NCBI RefSeq assembly: GCF_024054565.1
Contig: NZ_JAMXLR010000078.1
Coordinates: forward strand, 1-33,669
DNA: 33,669 bases
Direction: 5' to 3'
DNA from: Aeoliella straminimaris
Lineage (GTDB): Bacteria; Planctomycetota; Planctomycetia; Pirellulales; Lacipirellulaceae
Shown here: positions 8,240-17,070 of the stretch, one piece after another
Numbering within the stretch: position 1 is the first letter of the stretch
Layout of the letters: the number at the start of each line of letters is the position of its first letter
Program-made: the position numbers and the translations under genes
Notes under the pieces: generated by a model
What the model was told of the DNA's origin: nothing
The model's input: the letters and a program-made list of their open reading frames with translations, nothing else
Database searches by the model: none

Positions 8240-8853
8240 TGCTTGGGCCCTCCCGCAGGATCTCGGCGGAGGATGCCTCGCAGCTTATTGAGTCCTAAAC
8301 GTATATGCGACTTGACGGTACCTAATGGAAGTTTGGTTTTCTCAGCAATCTGCTGGTGCGTAAGTCCATCGAAATAGGCGAGGTGCAGTGTTTCGCGTTG
8401 CGGCGGGCTCAGGCTGTCGAGTGCCTGATGCAACAGTTCGCCATCCTCAGTATGTATCGCCTGCTGTGCCGGTTGGCTGGCAGCCTGGCCATCCGCCAGG
8501 CCGGCTCGCCCGTGGATGGCGGTAAGTTGCTCGTGCTCGGCACGGCGTTTCTCCTTGCGCAGCAGGTCGATCGCACGACTACGGACTAGCATCACTAGAT
8601 AGCTACGCGGCGTGCCGCGATTTGGATCAAACCTTTCACCACGTTGCCAGATTTCCCAAAATACATCGAGCAGTATGCCCTGGGCATCGCTGGCATTCTT
8701 CAGAATTCGCAGGCAGATCGGGTAGAGCGTGCCAGAATAGCGGTCGTACAGTGCTTCCAAGGCCGCGGCGTCGCCCTGCGCAATCGCCACCATCAACTGC
8801 TCGTCGCCAAGCGGCTCGTCGTCGGAGGGCAAATTGGGCGGTGGCACATTCAT
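8236..8853 (-). CDS. ECF sigma factor, SigK-like
   Basis: A 205-residue group 4 sigma factor. Region 2 includes ALEALYDRYSGTLYPICLRI and AQGILLDVFWEIWQRGERFD, with the -10 recognition helix at YLVMLVRSRAIDLLRKEKRR. A variable Gln/Ala-rich linker follows. Region 4 has LDSLSPPQRETLHLAYFDGL and the recognition helix THQQIAEKTKLPLGTVKSHI. This is the layout of sigma factors paired with RskA-type anti-sigma factors, and such an anti-sigma gene overlaps its 3' end by 4 bases. A DUF4864-like gene lies 33 bases upstream in the same direction. The ATG at 8853 has no obvious ribosome site, but no better start fits. The set of genes it controls is unknown; the divergent DUF4394 gene is a natural candidate. 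Confidence 0.93.
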   Translation of the reverse strand: MNVPPPNLPSDDEPLGDEQLMVAIAQGDAAALEALYDRYSGTLYPICLRILKNASDAQGILLDVFWEIWQRGERFDPNRGTPRSYLVMLVRSRAIDLLRKEKRRAEHEQLTAIHGRAGLADGQAASQPAQQAIHTEDGELLHQALDSLSPPQRETLHLAYFDGLTHQQIAEKTKLPLGTVKSHIRLGLNKLRGILRRDPAGGPKQ

Positions 8854-8886
8854 GAAGGGAGTACGTCGACGCGCGAGGCGACCTGA

Positions 8887-9429
8887 TCAAATGCCGAGAA
8901 CTGCGCGTTCGGTTTGCTGGCCTGGTAGCGGATCCCCTTGAACACCATATGTCATCCAACTACCAGCGTGAGGTCCCTCGGCTTGGCGTTCGAGATAAAA
9001 ATGGAACACCGACAAACCGTGCTCATGATCCATGGTGGTAACCGTCACCGTGGCCCACGGCTCACGTACGACGGCTTGACCCACGATCGCACTGCGGCGT
9101 TCCACCAAAGGTCGGTAAGTGGGATTGACGAGCATGCCAGCAAAGCGCTCGATCGGACCGGTCGCCGCCTTGTTGGCTGGCGCGGCCAAAGCGTACACCT
9201 GACGCAGGGCATCGGGGTTGGTTTGGCATTCGGCCAGGGCTGCCACTTGCGTGCAGACAACCTCTCTTGGGTCGAGAAGGTCCGTGGCGCTCACCTGCCC
9301 GTCTGGTGTGGCAAAATCTGCCTGCTCGACAAGGGGGCGCGGATGATGGTGCCTCCACAAAGCTCCGGCGTTAAAGGCCCCGCTGGCCAGCACCAATAAA
9401 ACCGCCAGGGCTAGAAATCTGCGAACCAT
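8887..9429 (-). CDS. Membrane-anchored DUF4864-like protein
   Basis: About 180 residues, exported or anchored by an N-terminal hydrophobic segment (MVRRFLALAVLLVLASGAF). The periplasmic part has the sequence LAAPANKAATGPIERFAGML, then NPTYRPLVERRSA, a beta-rich stretch and RQAEGPHAGSWMTYGVQ near the end. This recalls the NTF2-like DUF4864 domain, in which a small alpha/beta fold ends with a line about the protein being given additional substrate; the match is tentative. I chose the ATG at 9429, which starts directly at the signal anchor; a TTG at 9471 would add 14 residues. It is the first gene of an operon with the ECF sigma and anti-sigma genes, so it may be part of the signal-sensing system or a target of it. 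Confidence 0.7.
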   Translation of the reverse strand: MVRRFLALAVLLVLASGAFNAGALWRHHHPRPLVEQADFATPDGQVSATDLLDPREVVCTQVAALAECQTNPDALRQVYALAAPANKAATGPIERFAGMLVNPTYRPLVERRSAIVGQAVVREPWATVTVTTMDHEHGLSVFHFYLERQAEGPHAGSWMTYGVQGDPLPGQQTERAVLGI

Positions 9430-9601
9430 ATCTGCCGCGAGGGAGTGCCGTTTCAGTAAATCGCGATTCAACTAGTCCATTAGATTCGCTCGCGATGCCC
9501 ATCGCAAGAAACAGTTTGGCCGGATTAAACAAATCCAACATTTTCTGGTCAAGCACTCATCCAAGGCGGCCGGAGGCTCGTAGCTCCTGGTGAAGTGCAC
9601 C

Positions 9602-9621
9602 GAAACCGTTGTTGCGGTTTC
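9602..9621. promoter_or_regulatory. Perfect inverted repeat in the divergent sigma/DUF4394 region
   Basis: GAAACCG (9602-9608) and CGGTTTC (9615-9621) are perfect inverted copies around a TTGTTG loop. The repeat lies 38 bases before the DUF4394 start codon and between two divergent transcription units, so it could be an operator or a 5' leader hairpin. Confidence 0.35.
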
Positions 9622-9659
9622 CATCGCATTCGTTTTAGCCACCTCCGGAGCAACATTCA

Positions 9660-10550
9660 ATGAACAAATCCATTTTGGCAGTCGCATGCCTGGTCGCAGC
9701 AGGCATTGCGGGACAGGTACGCGCCGAACGACTCGTAGCCCTCACCAACCTGGTTAGCGGAGGTCAGGGGCTACGAAGCTTCGACAGCAGCAGCCCCGAT
9801 GTTTTCTCGGAGATGAGTATCACCGGTGTTGCCGACGACGAGGAGCTTCAGGCGATCGACTTTCGTCCTCTAACCGGTCAACTGTACGCGCTTAGCGATA
9901 TGGACGCCATTTATACGATCTCGGCAACGGGTGTTGCGACGAAGGTGGGCAGCGGGTTCATGAACCCCGACAACGGCAATCAACTCAACGGCGGAAACTT
10001 CGGGTTTGACTTTAATCCGCAAATTGACAAGATCCGCATCGTGAGCGACGCCAACCAGAATTTCGTAGCCCATCCCGACACCGGCGACGCCAACATCGCG
10101 ATGACGACTCCCGTGGCGTTTGCTGCCGGTGACGCAAACGAGGGGGTCGACCCCAACGTGGTACATCACGCCTACGACGGCAACGTGCTGGGTGCACTTG
10201 CCAGTAGCACTCAGTTGCGAGCCATCGACACCCAGCTCGATATGCTGGTCACGCAAGCTAACAATGCTGGCACCCTCCAAACCGTTGGCAGCCTCGGCAT
10301 CGATGCCAGCGATATTGGTGGGTTCGACGTTGCCACGACCGGCAATGCATTCGCTGCGTTTTCCGACGGCGTCGGAGCAGTGACCTCCACACTGTACTCC
10401 ATCGACCTGTCGACGGGTGCAGCAACTTCACTTGGTACCATCTCGACCACCGTCTGGGGCCTGGCCGCGGTGCCGGTTCCAGAACCATCGAGTGCTGCCC
10501 TGGCGGTGCTAGCGATGCTCGGCGGAATTTGGGGAATCCGCCGACGCTGA
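9660..10550 (+). CDS. DUF4394 PEP-CTERM protein
   Basis: Secreted 296-residue protein. It has a signal peptide (MNKSILAVACLVAAGIAGQVRA), a DUF4394 beta-propeller-like body, and a C-terminal PEP-CTERM sorting signal: VPEPSS, a hydrophobic helix (AALAVLAMLGGIWG) and the basic end IRRR. DUF4394 signatures include LQAIDFRPLTGQLYALSD, GFDFNPQIDKIRIVSDANQN and DIGGFDV. PEP-CTERM proteins are processed by an exosortase, which is not encoded in this window. The ATG has GGAG about 10 bases upstream. It is transcribed divergently from the DUF4864-like/sigma/anti-sigma operon, which makes it a plausible target of that sigma factor (inference). A strong terminator follows. Confidence 0.9.
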   Translation: MNKSILAVACLVAAGIAGQVRAERLVALTNLVSGGQGLRSFDSSSPDVFSEMSITGVADDEELQAIDFRPLTGQLYALSDMDAIYTISATGVATKVGSGFMNPDNGNQLNGGNFGFDFNPQIDKIRIVSDANQNFVAHPDTGDANIAMTTPVAFAAGDANEGVDPNVVHHAYDGNVLGALASSTQLRAIDTQLDMLVTQANNAGTLQTVGSLGIDASDIGGFDVATTGNAFAAFSDGVGAVTSTLYSIDLSTGAATSLGTISTTVWGLAAVPVPEPSSAALAVLAMLGGIWGIRRR

Positions 10551-10591
10551 GCTCCCCCCAACTCCGCCATCTGATTCGCGGAGACACTGCT

Positions 10592-10625
10592 GGCGGCCGC
10601 CGCGCTGAACGGTGGCCGCCTTTTT
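10592..10625 (+). terminator. Intrinsic terminator after the DUF4394 gene
   Basis: GGCGGCC (10592-10598) pairs with GGCCGCC (10614-10620), followed directly by TTTTT. It lies 41 bases after the DUF4394 stop codon. Confidence 0.85.
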
Positions 10626-10707
10626 CATGCGCACACCACTAGTAATGGCAGCATTGCCAGCCCCCGAGCAGCACTAAACTCAACCCGTTTTAACAATCAT
10701 TCCGATT

Positions 10708-10778
10708 AAACCGGTTTGGTTAACTTTAACGGTTGCAGCGACCCGAAGTAGCTAGAGAACCCCTACCGGTCTACCGGT
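10708..10778 (+). promoter_or_regulatory. Three ACCGGT palindromes upstream of the autotransporter gene
   Basis: A 10-base palindrome AAACCGGTTT lies at 10708-10717. Two tandem copies of CTACCGGT lie at 10763-10770 and 10771-10778, each containing the palindrome ACCGGT. All lie within about 100 bases of the chosen start at 10809 and could be repressor or activator sites. No clear sigma-70 promoter stands out. Confidence 0.3.
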
Positions 10779-10808
10779 CCGTTGGCATATAGCTTCGGAG
10801 AGCTAGCA

Positions 10809-13800
10809 GTGAAACTGCAATCAACCGCACCAGTCCTAAGCACCTATTTCTTGGCATGTCTTTTCGTGGCGTCGGCGGGCGCCGCGTGCGGCCAGGGTAT
10901 CGACTACCAGTTTGGTCTGGGTTACGACTCGGGAGACTCGGTCGGCCTGGACGACGGGTTTACCCGGTTCGAAACCTGGTTGCCGTTGATCCAGCCCACG
11001 CAGAACAGCATCGTGTTCAGCGACCTGCGCTTCCAGTTGTACAACGATCAATCGGACGCGGTGGGTCTGAATCTCGGCCTTGGCGGGCGATGGTATGACT
11101 GGAATTACAACCGCGTGTGGGGTGCCTACGCCTACTATGACTCCCGCGACACGGGACTGACCGACTACCAGCAGTTCACGATCGGTGCAGAGTCGCTCGG
11201 ACAGTTCTGGGACTTCCGCTTCAACGGCCACGTGCCGTTCGGCAACGATCCCACCACGCTACTGCTGACGGGCAATATCGAAACTGAGTTTCAGGGACAT
11301 AACCTGTTGCTCTCGAACTTGACCAATCAGAACGCCATGGGCGGCATTCATGGCGAAGTGGCGCGGGTCCTGTACAACGGCGGCAACGCGCAGATTCGCG
11401 GAGCCATCGGTGGCTACTGGTTCAACGACACCGACCTCGATCTGACGGCAACCGGCCCTCGCGCCCGACTCGAGTTCCGGGGCGGCGACGAATTCTGGGT
11501 GTCGGGTTACGTGCAGCACGACGACCAATTCGATACCACCGCGGGTGTTACCATGCTGTGGCGATGGGGCGTATCGGCCCGTAGCGAGCGCGAGAGTTCG
11601 GCGACCAACGTGGCAGCCAGGCTTGGCGACCCCGTGGAGCGCATTCAACATATCGTGCTGGCCGAAACCAGCAGCGACGAAACCATCGTAGCCACCGGCG
11701 CCGATGGCACACCCATTACGTTCGCTCACGTGGAGCAAGGTGCAGCCGGCGGCGACGGAACGTTCGAAACACCGTTCGGCACGCTGGTCGAGGCATCGAA
11801 CCGGCCCGAGAACATCGTATACGTACATGGTGGCGGGGTGTTCAACGGCGAATCGTTCATCACCAGCACCGAAGGCCAGCGCGTACTGGGCGAAGGCATC
11901 ACCAACACCGTGTTCACGCAGCAAATTGGCAACGTCGTGCTACCAACGGTTAACGGCGGCCCAATGCCCATCGTGCAAAACTCGGTTGGCAACGCCTTCA
12001 CCCTGGCCGCCGACAACGTCGAGCTGGCTGGGTTCAACATCATCGGCGCCGGCAGCAATGGTGTGTTCTCCACCGGGCAGAGCGGAATTTACGTTCACGA
12101 GAATACGATTACCGGTGCAACCAACGCAGGCATCGCGTTCGCCAACATGACTGGTTCCAACACCATCGAAGACAATACGATCACCGGAACCACTGCCGGT
12201 GCAGGCGTGGCGATCACGGGCGACTACGAAGGCACCACCACGGGCAACACCATCACTGGTAACGCCGGCGGCGGTATCGCCGCCACTGGCAACGTGACCG
12301 GAGATATCACGAACAACACCATCGACGGCAACACGGGCGATGGCGTGAATATCGCGGGCAATCTGGTTGGCAATTTCACGCAAAACTCTGTGTCCAACAA
12401 TACAGACGATGGTCTGGACGTGGGCGGCGATGTGACGGGCAACGTCACCAGCAATACCGCCTCGGGCAACACCACCAACGGCTTGCTGATCGCGGGACAA
12501 CTCACCGGCAACGGGTCACTCAACACGGCCTCTGACAACGGCGAGTTTGGCATCAGCATCGGCAGCGGCGGATCCGCTGTGGTGGGCAATGTCGGTGGCA
12601 ATACCACCAATAACAACGGCTCCGGCGCCAACGGCGGTGGCGGCTTGTTGATCGACGGCACCATGAACGGAACCTTGGCCGGCAACACCGCCACGGGCAA
12701 CAGCGAAGGCGCAGCAAACGCGGGTGTCGGCATCGAGCTGACCGGGCTGCTCACCGGTAGTGCCACCAGCAACACGGCCACCGGCAACGATGGCACCGGT
12801 ATCCTGCTGCTTAACGGTACCACTGGCACCGTGACGAGCAACACGGCCAGCACCAATGGCCAAGGCGTCGACGGCGGCAATGGTTTGGAAATCGTCGGCA
12901 ACGTGGGTGGTTCGGTCACCGGCAACACGGCTGACTCCAACCAGGGCGGCGCGGTGAACGATGGCGACGGCATTCTAGTGACCGGCACGGTCAGTGGCAG
13001 CCTTTCGAACAACACCGCGGGCAGCAACGACGGCAGCGGTATCCTCGCTGACACGGTTAGTGGAGACGTCTCCGGCAACACCACCAGCGGCAATGGCGAG
13101 TTCGGCCTGTTCGCTCAGTCGACTGGCGGCGACGTCTCCGGCAACACCGCCAGCAGCAACGGCATAGATGGCATCTGGATGAACGGCAACGTGACTGGCG
13201 ATGTCACCGGCAATGTAGCCAACACCAATGGTCTGTCGGCAGCCAACCTGGGCGGCGATGGCATCCGCATTGTCGGCAACGTCGGCGGCAGCATCTCCGG
13301 AAATGCTACCAGCGGCAACAACACCGGCAGCTCGTCCGATGGCAACGGCCTGTACTTGCAGGGCACGCTGGCCGGCGACCTGTCCGGCAACACGGCTAAC
13401 AACAACGAAGACTTCGGCATTCGGATCGACGGCGCCACGATTGGTGGCGACGTCTCGGGCAACACCACCAACGGCAATGCCAATAGTGGCATCAACGTCT
13501 TCAACATCACAGGCGACCTGTCGGGCAACACGGCCGAGCAGAACGGGTCGATCGGTATCGCGGTCAACGGCACCGTGGACAACGTGACTGGTAACACCCT
13601 GAACGAGAACGACTTCGCAGGCCTGAACGTCACTGGCAACGTGGCTAGCGACGTGAGCGGCAATACTTCAACCGACAACGGACAGTCGGCCGGCGGCGAG
13701 GGTGGTAGCGGTATGATCTTCGGCGGCACGATCGCCGGCGACCTGTCAGGCAACACCACCACGGGCAATCTGGCCGGCACCACCGACGATGGCGATGGCA

Positions 13801-15326
13801 TCTCGCTGGCCGGCAATGTGGGTGGCAACATCTCGAACAACACCGCATCGGACAACGGCGGCAGCGGCATCGAGGGAACCACGCTCACCGGCAACCTGAG
13901 CGGCAATACCGCTTCGAACAACGGCGAGTTTGGCCTACACCTCAACAGCGTCGATGGTGAAGTTACGAACAACATCACCAACAACAATGGCTTCGACGGC
14001 CTGCTGGTCGACACCACCGTCGGTGGCGACGTCACCGGCAACACGGCCAACACCAACGGTCAGTCGGCCGGTGGCGAAGGTGGCAACGGCCTGTCGTTCG
14101 GTGGCACGGTGAGCGGCGACATCCTGAACAACACCGCCTCGGGCAACCTGGCCGGTGCCGTCAGCGATGGCGACGGCATCCGTCTGGCCACCTCGCATAC
14201 GGGCAACATCAACTTCAATACCTTCTCCAACAACGGTCGGCACGGCCTGTTCGTCGACGGCGACCTGAATGGCAACCTGCTCGGCAATGTCGCCAACACC
14301 AACGGTGGCGACGGCATGAACCTGCAAAACGTGATTGCTTCGAACTTCAGCGGCAACGTTGGCATCTCGAACAACACGACCAACGGCAACACCGGTTCGG
14401 GTATTTCGATCGACAGCCTCAGTGCGGTCGACCCGTTGCCCTCGTTCACCGCGATGAATGGCAACACCGCCAGCAACAACGGCCTGCACGGCATCTTCGT
14501 CGATGGCGACATCGCCGCTCAGGTGACCAACAACCAGACCAACAACAATGGTCAGGGAGCCGCGGGCGGTATCGGATTGTTCGTCGATGGCACCATCAAC
14601 GGCACCGTGAACAACAATACCGGCTCCTCCAACCGAGCCGGCGCCACGTTCGACGGCGACGGCATTCGCATCACCGGCGACGTGCTGCGGGTGAACGCGG
14701 CCTCGGCAATCACGACGACTGTCAACGGCAATACCACCAGCTCCAACGATGGTGTGGGCCTGATAGTCGAGGGTAATATCGATGGCACACTCAACCTCAA
14801 CAACGCCAGCAACAACGGCACCCGTGGTATCGAAATCGTGGGCAACGTCACCGGACCAGCACCGGCATCCACCTCGGTTGGCAACAACATTACCTCGACC
14901 AATGGCACCGATGGCCTGTTCATCGGTGGAGACGTCGTTGGTACGGTTGCAACCAACACGGCCAATGAGAATGGCCTGTCCATTGCGGGTGGACGTGGTA
15001 TCAACATCACCGGCGGTGTCCAGGGCAACGTCATCGAGAACATCACCGACCTGAACGAAGATGGCATCACCGGCGACGGCGATGGCTTGTACGTCGGTGG
15101 CACCGTTACCGGTCTGGTAGCCAACAATGCGGCCGATGAGAACGACGGCAACGGCATGACGTTCAACCTGAACATCAATGGCAGCCTGTCCGGCAACTCC
15201 GCCTTCGACAACGTGGTCAACGGCATCGAAGTGCTCGGCACCCTGGGTGGCACCGAAACCAACAATAACGTTGGCGGCAATGGTGCCAACGGGCTGATCA
15301 TCAACGGAGCGGTCATCATTCCGTAG
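10809..15326 (+). CDS. Inverse autotransporter with long beta-helix passenger
   Basis: Giant outer-membrane/surface protein of 1505 residues. I chose GTG at 10809 because GGAG lies 8 bases upstream and a signal peptide starts there (VKLQSTAPVLSTYFLACLFV); a TTG at 10782 would add 9 residues. Residues about 31-285 are the beta-barrel of intimin/invasin-type inverse autotransporters (type Ve secretion): alternating strands with VWGAYAYYDSRDTGL, FTIGAESLGQFWDFRFNGHV and the closing PVERIQHIVL. A DUF1565/NosD-like start of a beta-helix follows (about 295-420), then some 45-50 short rungs of 20-30 residues to the C terminus, of the kind GNTxxxNxxxGIxxxGNVxGxVSGNT (an estimate by eye). No LysM domain, Ig-like domain, PEP-CTERM or other anchor is seen. 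The passenger probably extends from the cell surface for adhesion or matrix contact; its ligand is unknown. The gene stands alone with its own upstream region. Confidence 0.88.
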   Translation: MKLQSTAPVLSTYFLACLFVASAGAACGQGIDYQFGLGYDSGDSVGLDDGFTRFETWLPLIQPTQNSIVFSDLRFQLYNDQSDAVGLNLGLGGRWYDWNYNRVWGAYAYYDSRDTGLTDYQQFTIGAESLGQFWDFRFNGHVPFGNDPTTLLLTGNIETEFQGHNLLLSNLTNQNAMGGIHGEVARVLYNGGNAQIRGAIGGYWFNDTDLDLTATGPRARLEFRGGDEFWVSGYVQHDDQFDTTAGVTMLWRWGVSARSERESSATNVAARLGDPVERIQHIVLAETSSDETIVATGADGTPITFAHVEQGAAGGDGTFETPFGTLVEASNRPENIVYVHGGGVFNGESFITSTEGQRVLGEGITNTVFTQQIGNVVLPTVNGGPMPIVQNSVGNAFTLAADNVELAGFNIIGAGSNGVFSTGQSGIYVHENTITGATNAGIAFANMTGSNTIEDNTITGTTAGAGVAITGDYEGTTTGNTITGNAGGGIAATGNVTGDITNNTIDGNTGDGVNIAGNLVGNFTQNSVSNNTDDGLDVGGDVTGNVTSNTASGNTTNGLLIAGQLTGNGSLNTASDNGEFGISIGSGGSAVVGNVGGNTTNNNGSGANGGGGLLIDGTMNGTLAGNTATGNSEGAANAGVGIELTGLLTGSATSNTATGNDGTGILLLNGTTGTVTSNTASTNGQGVDGGNGLEIVGNVGGSVTGNTADSNQGGAVNDGDGILVTGTVSGSLSNNTAGSNDGSGILADTVSGDVSGNTTSGNGEFGLFAQSTGGDVSGNTASSNGIDGIWMNGNVTGDVTGNVANTNGLSAANLGGDGIRIVGNVGGSISGNATSGNNTGSSSDGNGLYLQGTLAGDLSGNTANNNEDFGIRIDGATIGGDVSGNTTNGNANSGINVFNITGDLSGNTAEQNGSIGIAVNGTVDNVTGNTLNENDFAGLNVTGNVASDVSGNTSTDNGQSAGGEGGSGMIFGGTIAGDLSGNTTTGNLAGTTDDGDGISLAGNVGGNISNNTASDNGGSGIEGTTLTGNLSGNTASNNGEFGLHLNSVDGEVTNNITNNNGFDGLLVDTTVGGDVTGNTANTNGQSAGGEGGNGLSFGGTVSGDILNNTASGNLAGAVSDGDGIRLATSHTGNINFNTFSNNGRHGLFVDGDLNGNLLGNVANTNGGDGMNLQNVIASNFSGNVGISNNTTNGNTGSGISIDSLSAVDPLPSFTAMNGNTASNNGLHGIFVDGDIAAQVTNNQTNNNGQGAAGGIGLFVDGTINGTVNNNTGSSNRAGATFDGDGIRITGDVLRVNAASAITTTVNGNTTSSNDGVGLIVEGNIDGTLNLNNASNNGTRGIEIVGNVTGPAPASTSVGNNITSTNGTDGLFIGGDVVGTVATNTANENGLSIAGGRGINITGGVQGNVIENITDLNEDGITGDGDGLYVGGTVTGLVANNAADENDGNGMTFNLNINGSLSGNSAFDNVVNGIEVLGTLGGTETNNNVGGNGANGLIINGAVIIP

Positions 15327-15384
15327 TCCGCTACGCCAGATCGATTCCAACAAGCTGCTTGCAATCCGGGACACATGAGCAACA

Positions 15385-16122
15385 ATGGCGGCAACCGCCG
15401 CCATGCTCATCTCTCCCTGGAATGCTCGTATGCCTGCTGAATTCGCTGGATTCTCGCTGGGGTTGCTGCACTTTCTCGAAGAGCTTTCACGCAACAACAA
15501 CCGCAAGTGGTTCGACGCCAATCGCGACCGGTACGAGAAAGAACTGCGTGAGCCGGCACTCGCCTACATTGCAGCCATGGCGGGGCCCATTCAGAAGATC
15601 TCGCCCCACTTTACGGCCGTCCCGAAGAAGATGGGGGGGTCGCTGATGCGAATCCATCGCGACATCCGCTTCAGCAACAACAAGCAACCCTACAAAACCA
15701 ACGTCGGCATCCAGTTCCGTCACGAACTTGGCAAGGACGTCCACGCCCCGGGGTTCTATTTCCATATCGACACCGATAGCGTGTTTGTCGCCGCCGGGGT
15801 CTGGCATCCAGACTCGGACAGCTTGCGGGCAATCCGCGAGACCATCGACGAGTACCCCACCGACTGGAAGCGGGCCCGCGATGCCAAGGCCTTTCGCAAC
15901 CGATTCGAACTGGCAGGCGACAGCCTGAAACGTCCGCCGCGGGGCTACGGCATTGATCATCCGTTGCTGGAAGATCTGAAGCGCAAGGACCACATCGCCG
16001 TGGCCAACCTGGATCACGATGTCCTGTTCGACAAGTCGCTGGTCAAGCTGACAGCCGATTACTTCCGGTCGACTCGCAAATACATGCAGTTCCTATGCGA
16101 GGCCGTCGGGGTTGACTACTAG
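15385..16122 (+). CDS. DUF2461 (TIGR02453 family) protein
   Basis: A 245-residue protein of the DUF2461 family, whose function is not established. Typical motifs are FLEELSRNNNRKWFDANRDRY near the start, GGSLMRIHRDIRFSNNKQPYKTN in the middle, GFYFHID with VAAGVWHPDSDSLRAIR, and LKRPPRGYGIDHPLLEDLK near the end. It has no signal peptide or membrane segment, so it is probably cytosolic. The start is uncertain: ATG codons at 15385, 15403 and 15430 are in frame and none has a strong ribosome site; the one at 15430 (MPAEFAGF) begins closest to the conserved domain. It starts 58 bases after the autotransporter gene and ends 75 bases before the GH16 gene, all on the plus strand. Confidence 0.88.
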   Translation: MAATAAMLISPWNARMPAEFAGFSLGLLHFLEELSRNNNRKWFDANRDRYEKELREPALAYIAAMAGPIQKISPHFTAVPKKMGGSLMRIHRDIRFSNNKQPYKTNVGIQFRHELGKDVHAPGFYFHIDTDSVFVAAGVWHPDSDSLRAIRETIDEYPTDWKRARDAKAFRNRFELAGDSLKRPPRGYGIDHPLLEDLKRKDHIAVANLDHDVLFDKSLVKLTADYFRSTRKYMQFLCEAVGVDY

Positions 16123-16197
16123 GAACATAGCGTGCCGCCCCACCGCTGCGCTGTGATCGCCGAACCCACCACCACCTCCTGTCCAGGATCGAACGCC

Positions 16198-17070
16198 ATG
16201 CTCTTGCGAATTGCAGTTTGCCTCGCACTTTGTGCCGTTATCTCCCCCGCCGTTTCCTGGGCCGAACCGCCGGAGGGATACAAGCTGGTGTGGGCCGACG
16301 AGTTCAACGAAGACGGACCGCCCAGCGACGACGACTGGCGGCACGAGAGGGGACTGGTCCGCAACTTCGAGGCGCAGTGGTACCAGCCCCAGAACGCCAC
16401 GTGCAACGACGGATTGCTGGTGATCGAAGCCCGTAAAGAAGACGTCGCTAACCCCAAGTACGAGTTAGGCAGTTCCGACTGGCGACGAGTCGACCCCGTG
16501 GTCCACTACACTTCCTCCAGCATCCAGACGTCCGGTCTCCATGAATGGCAATATGGCGTGTTCGAGATCCGCGCCCGCATCGACGCCCGACCTGGTCTGT
16601 GGCCCGCCATATGGACGCTCGGACGGCGCGGCGGTTGGCCAGGCGGGGGCGAGATCGACATCATGGAGTATTACGACCACTCGATCCTCGCCAATGCTTG
16701 CTGGCAGGGGAAGAAGCGTTACCAACAGAAGTGGGATGAGGTAACCGTGCCACTCAAGGAGTTCGACGACGGCTGGGCCAAGGAGTTTCACATCTGGCGG
16801 ATGGACTGGAATGCCGAACGGATCATCCTCTCGGTAGACGATCGCGAGCTAAACACCATCGATTTGGCCGAGGTCGACCGCACCATGGGCACCCGCAACA
16901 ATCCCTTTCGCCAGCCGCACTACCTGTTGCTCAACCTGGCGGTCGGCGGCACCCGCGGCGGCGATCCGTCCGACACCAAGATGCCAGGGCGCTACGAAGT
17001 GGACTACGTACGCGTCTATCAGCGGGCCGATGAATCCGAGCGGCGTGGCAGCGAAAACAGTGGGCGGTGA
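16198..17070 (+). CDS. Secreted glycoside hydrolase family 16 (laminarinase-like)
   Basis: Exported endo-beta-glucanase-type enzyme of 290 residues. The signal peptide is MLLRIAVCLALCAVISPAVSWA, with cleavage likely after residue 22. The GH16 catalytic motif ExDxxE is seen as EIDIME, with E152 as nucleophile, D154, and E157 as acid/base. Flanking signatures agree: LVWADEFNEDGPPSDDDW at the start of the fold, YGVFEIRARIDARPGLWPAIW before the active site, and HIWRMDW, HYLLLNLAVGG and YEVDYVRVYQ after it. Likely substrates are laminarin-like beta-1,3-glucans or related algal polysaccharides; the exact specificity cannot be read. The ATG at 16198 has AGGA about 10 bases upstream. The 3' end overlaps the convergent CPBP gene by 52 bases. 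Confidence 0.92.
   Translation: MLLRIAVCLALCAVISPAVSWAEPPEGYKLVWADEFNEDGPPSDDDWRHERGLVRNFEAQWYQPQNATCNDGLLVIEARKEDVANPKYELGSSDWRRVDPVVHYTSSSIQTSGLHEWQYGVFEIRARIDARPGLWPAIWTLGRRGGWPGGGEIDIMEYYDHSILANACWQGKKRYQQKWDEVTVPLKEFDDGWAKEFHIWRMDWNAERIILSVDDRELNTIDLAEVDRTMGTRNNPFRQPHYLLLNLAVGGTRGGDPSDTKMPGRYEVDYVRVYQRADESERRGSENSGR

Noticed and set aside
12224..13093. Pro/Leu/Val-rich frames antisense to the beta-helix repeats (also 13115-14056 and 14552-15394)
   Set aside because: Same cause: low-complexity reverse translation of Asn/Gly/Thr repeats, broken into several frames.
12080..15300. CRISPR-like regular repeats
   Set aside because: Repeat units vary in length and sequence, stay in one reading frame and encode beta-helix rungs; there is no spacer structure.
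13935..15521. Long open frame (528 codons) antisense to the autotransporter gene
   Set aside because: It arises from the repetitive GGCAACAC-like composition of the beta-helix repeats; its Val/Ala/Asp-rich product is a shadow.
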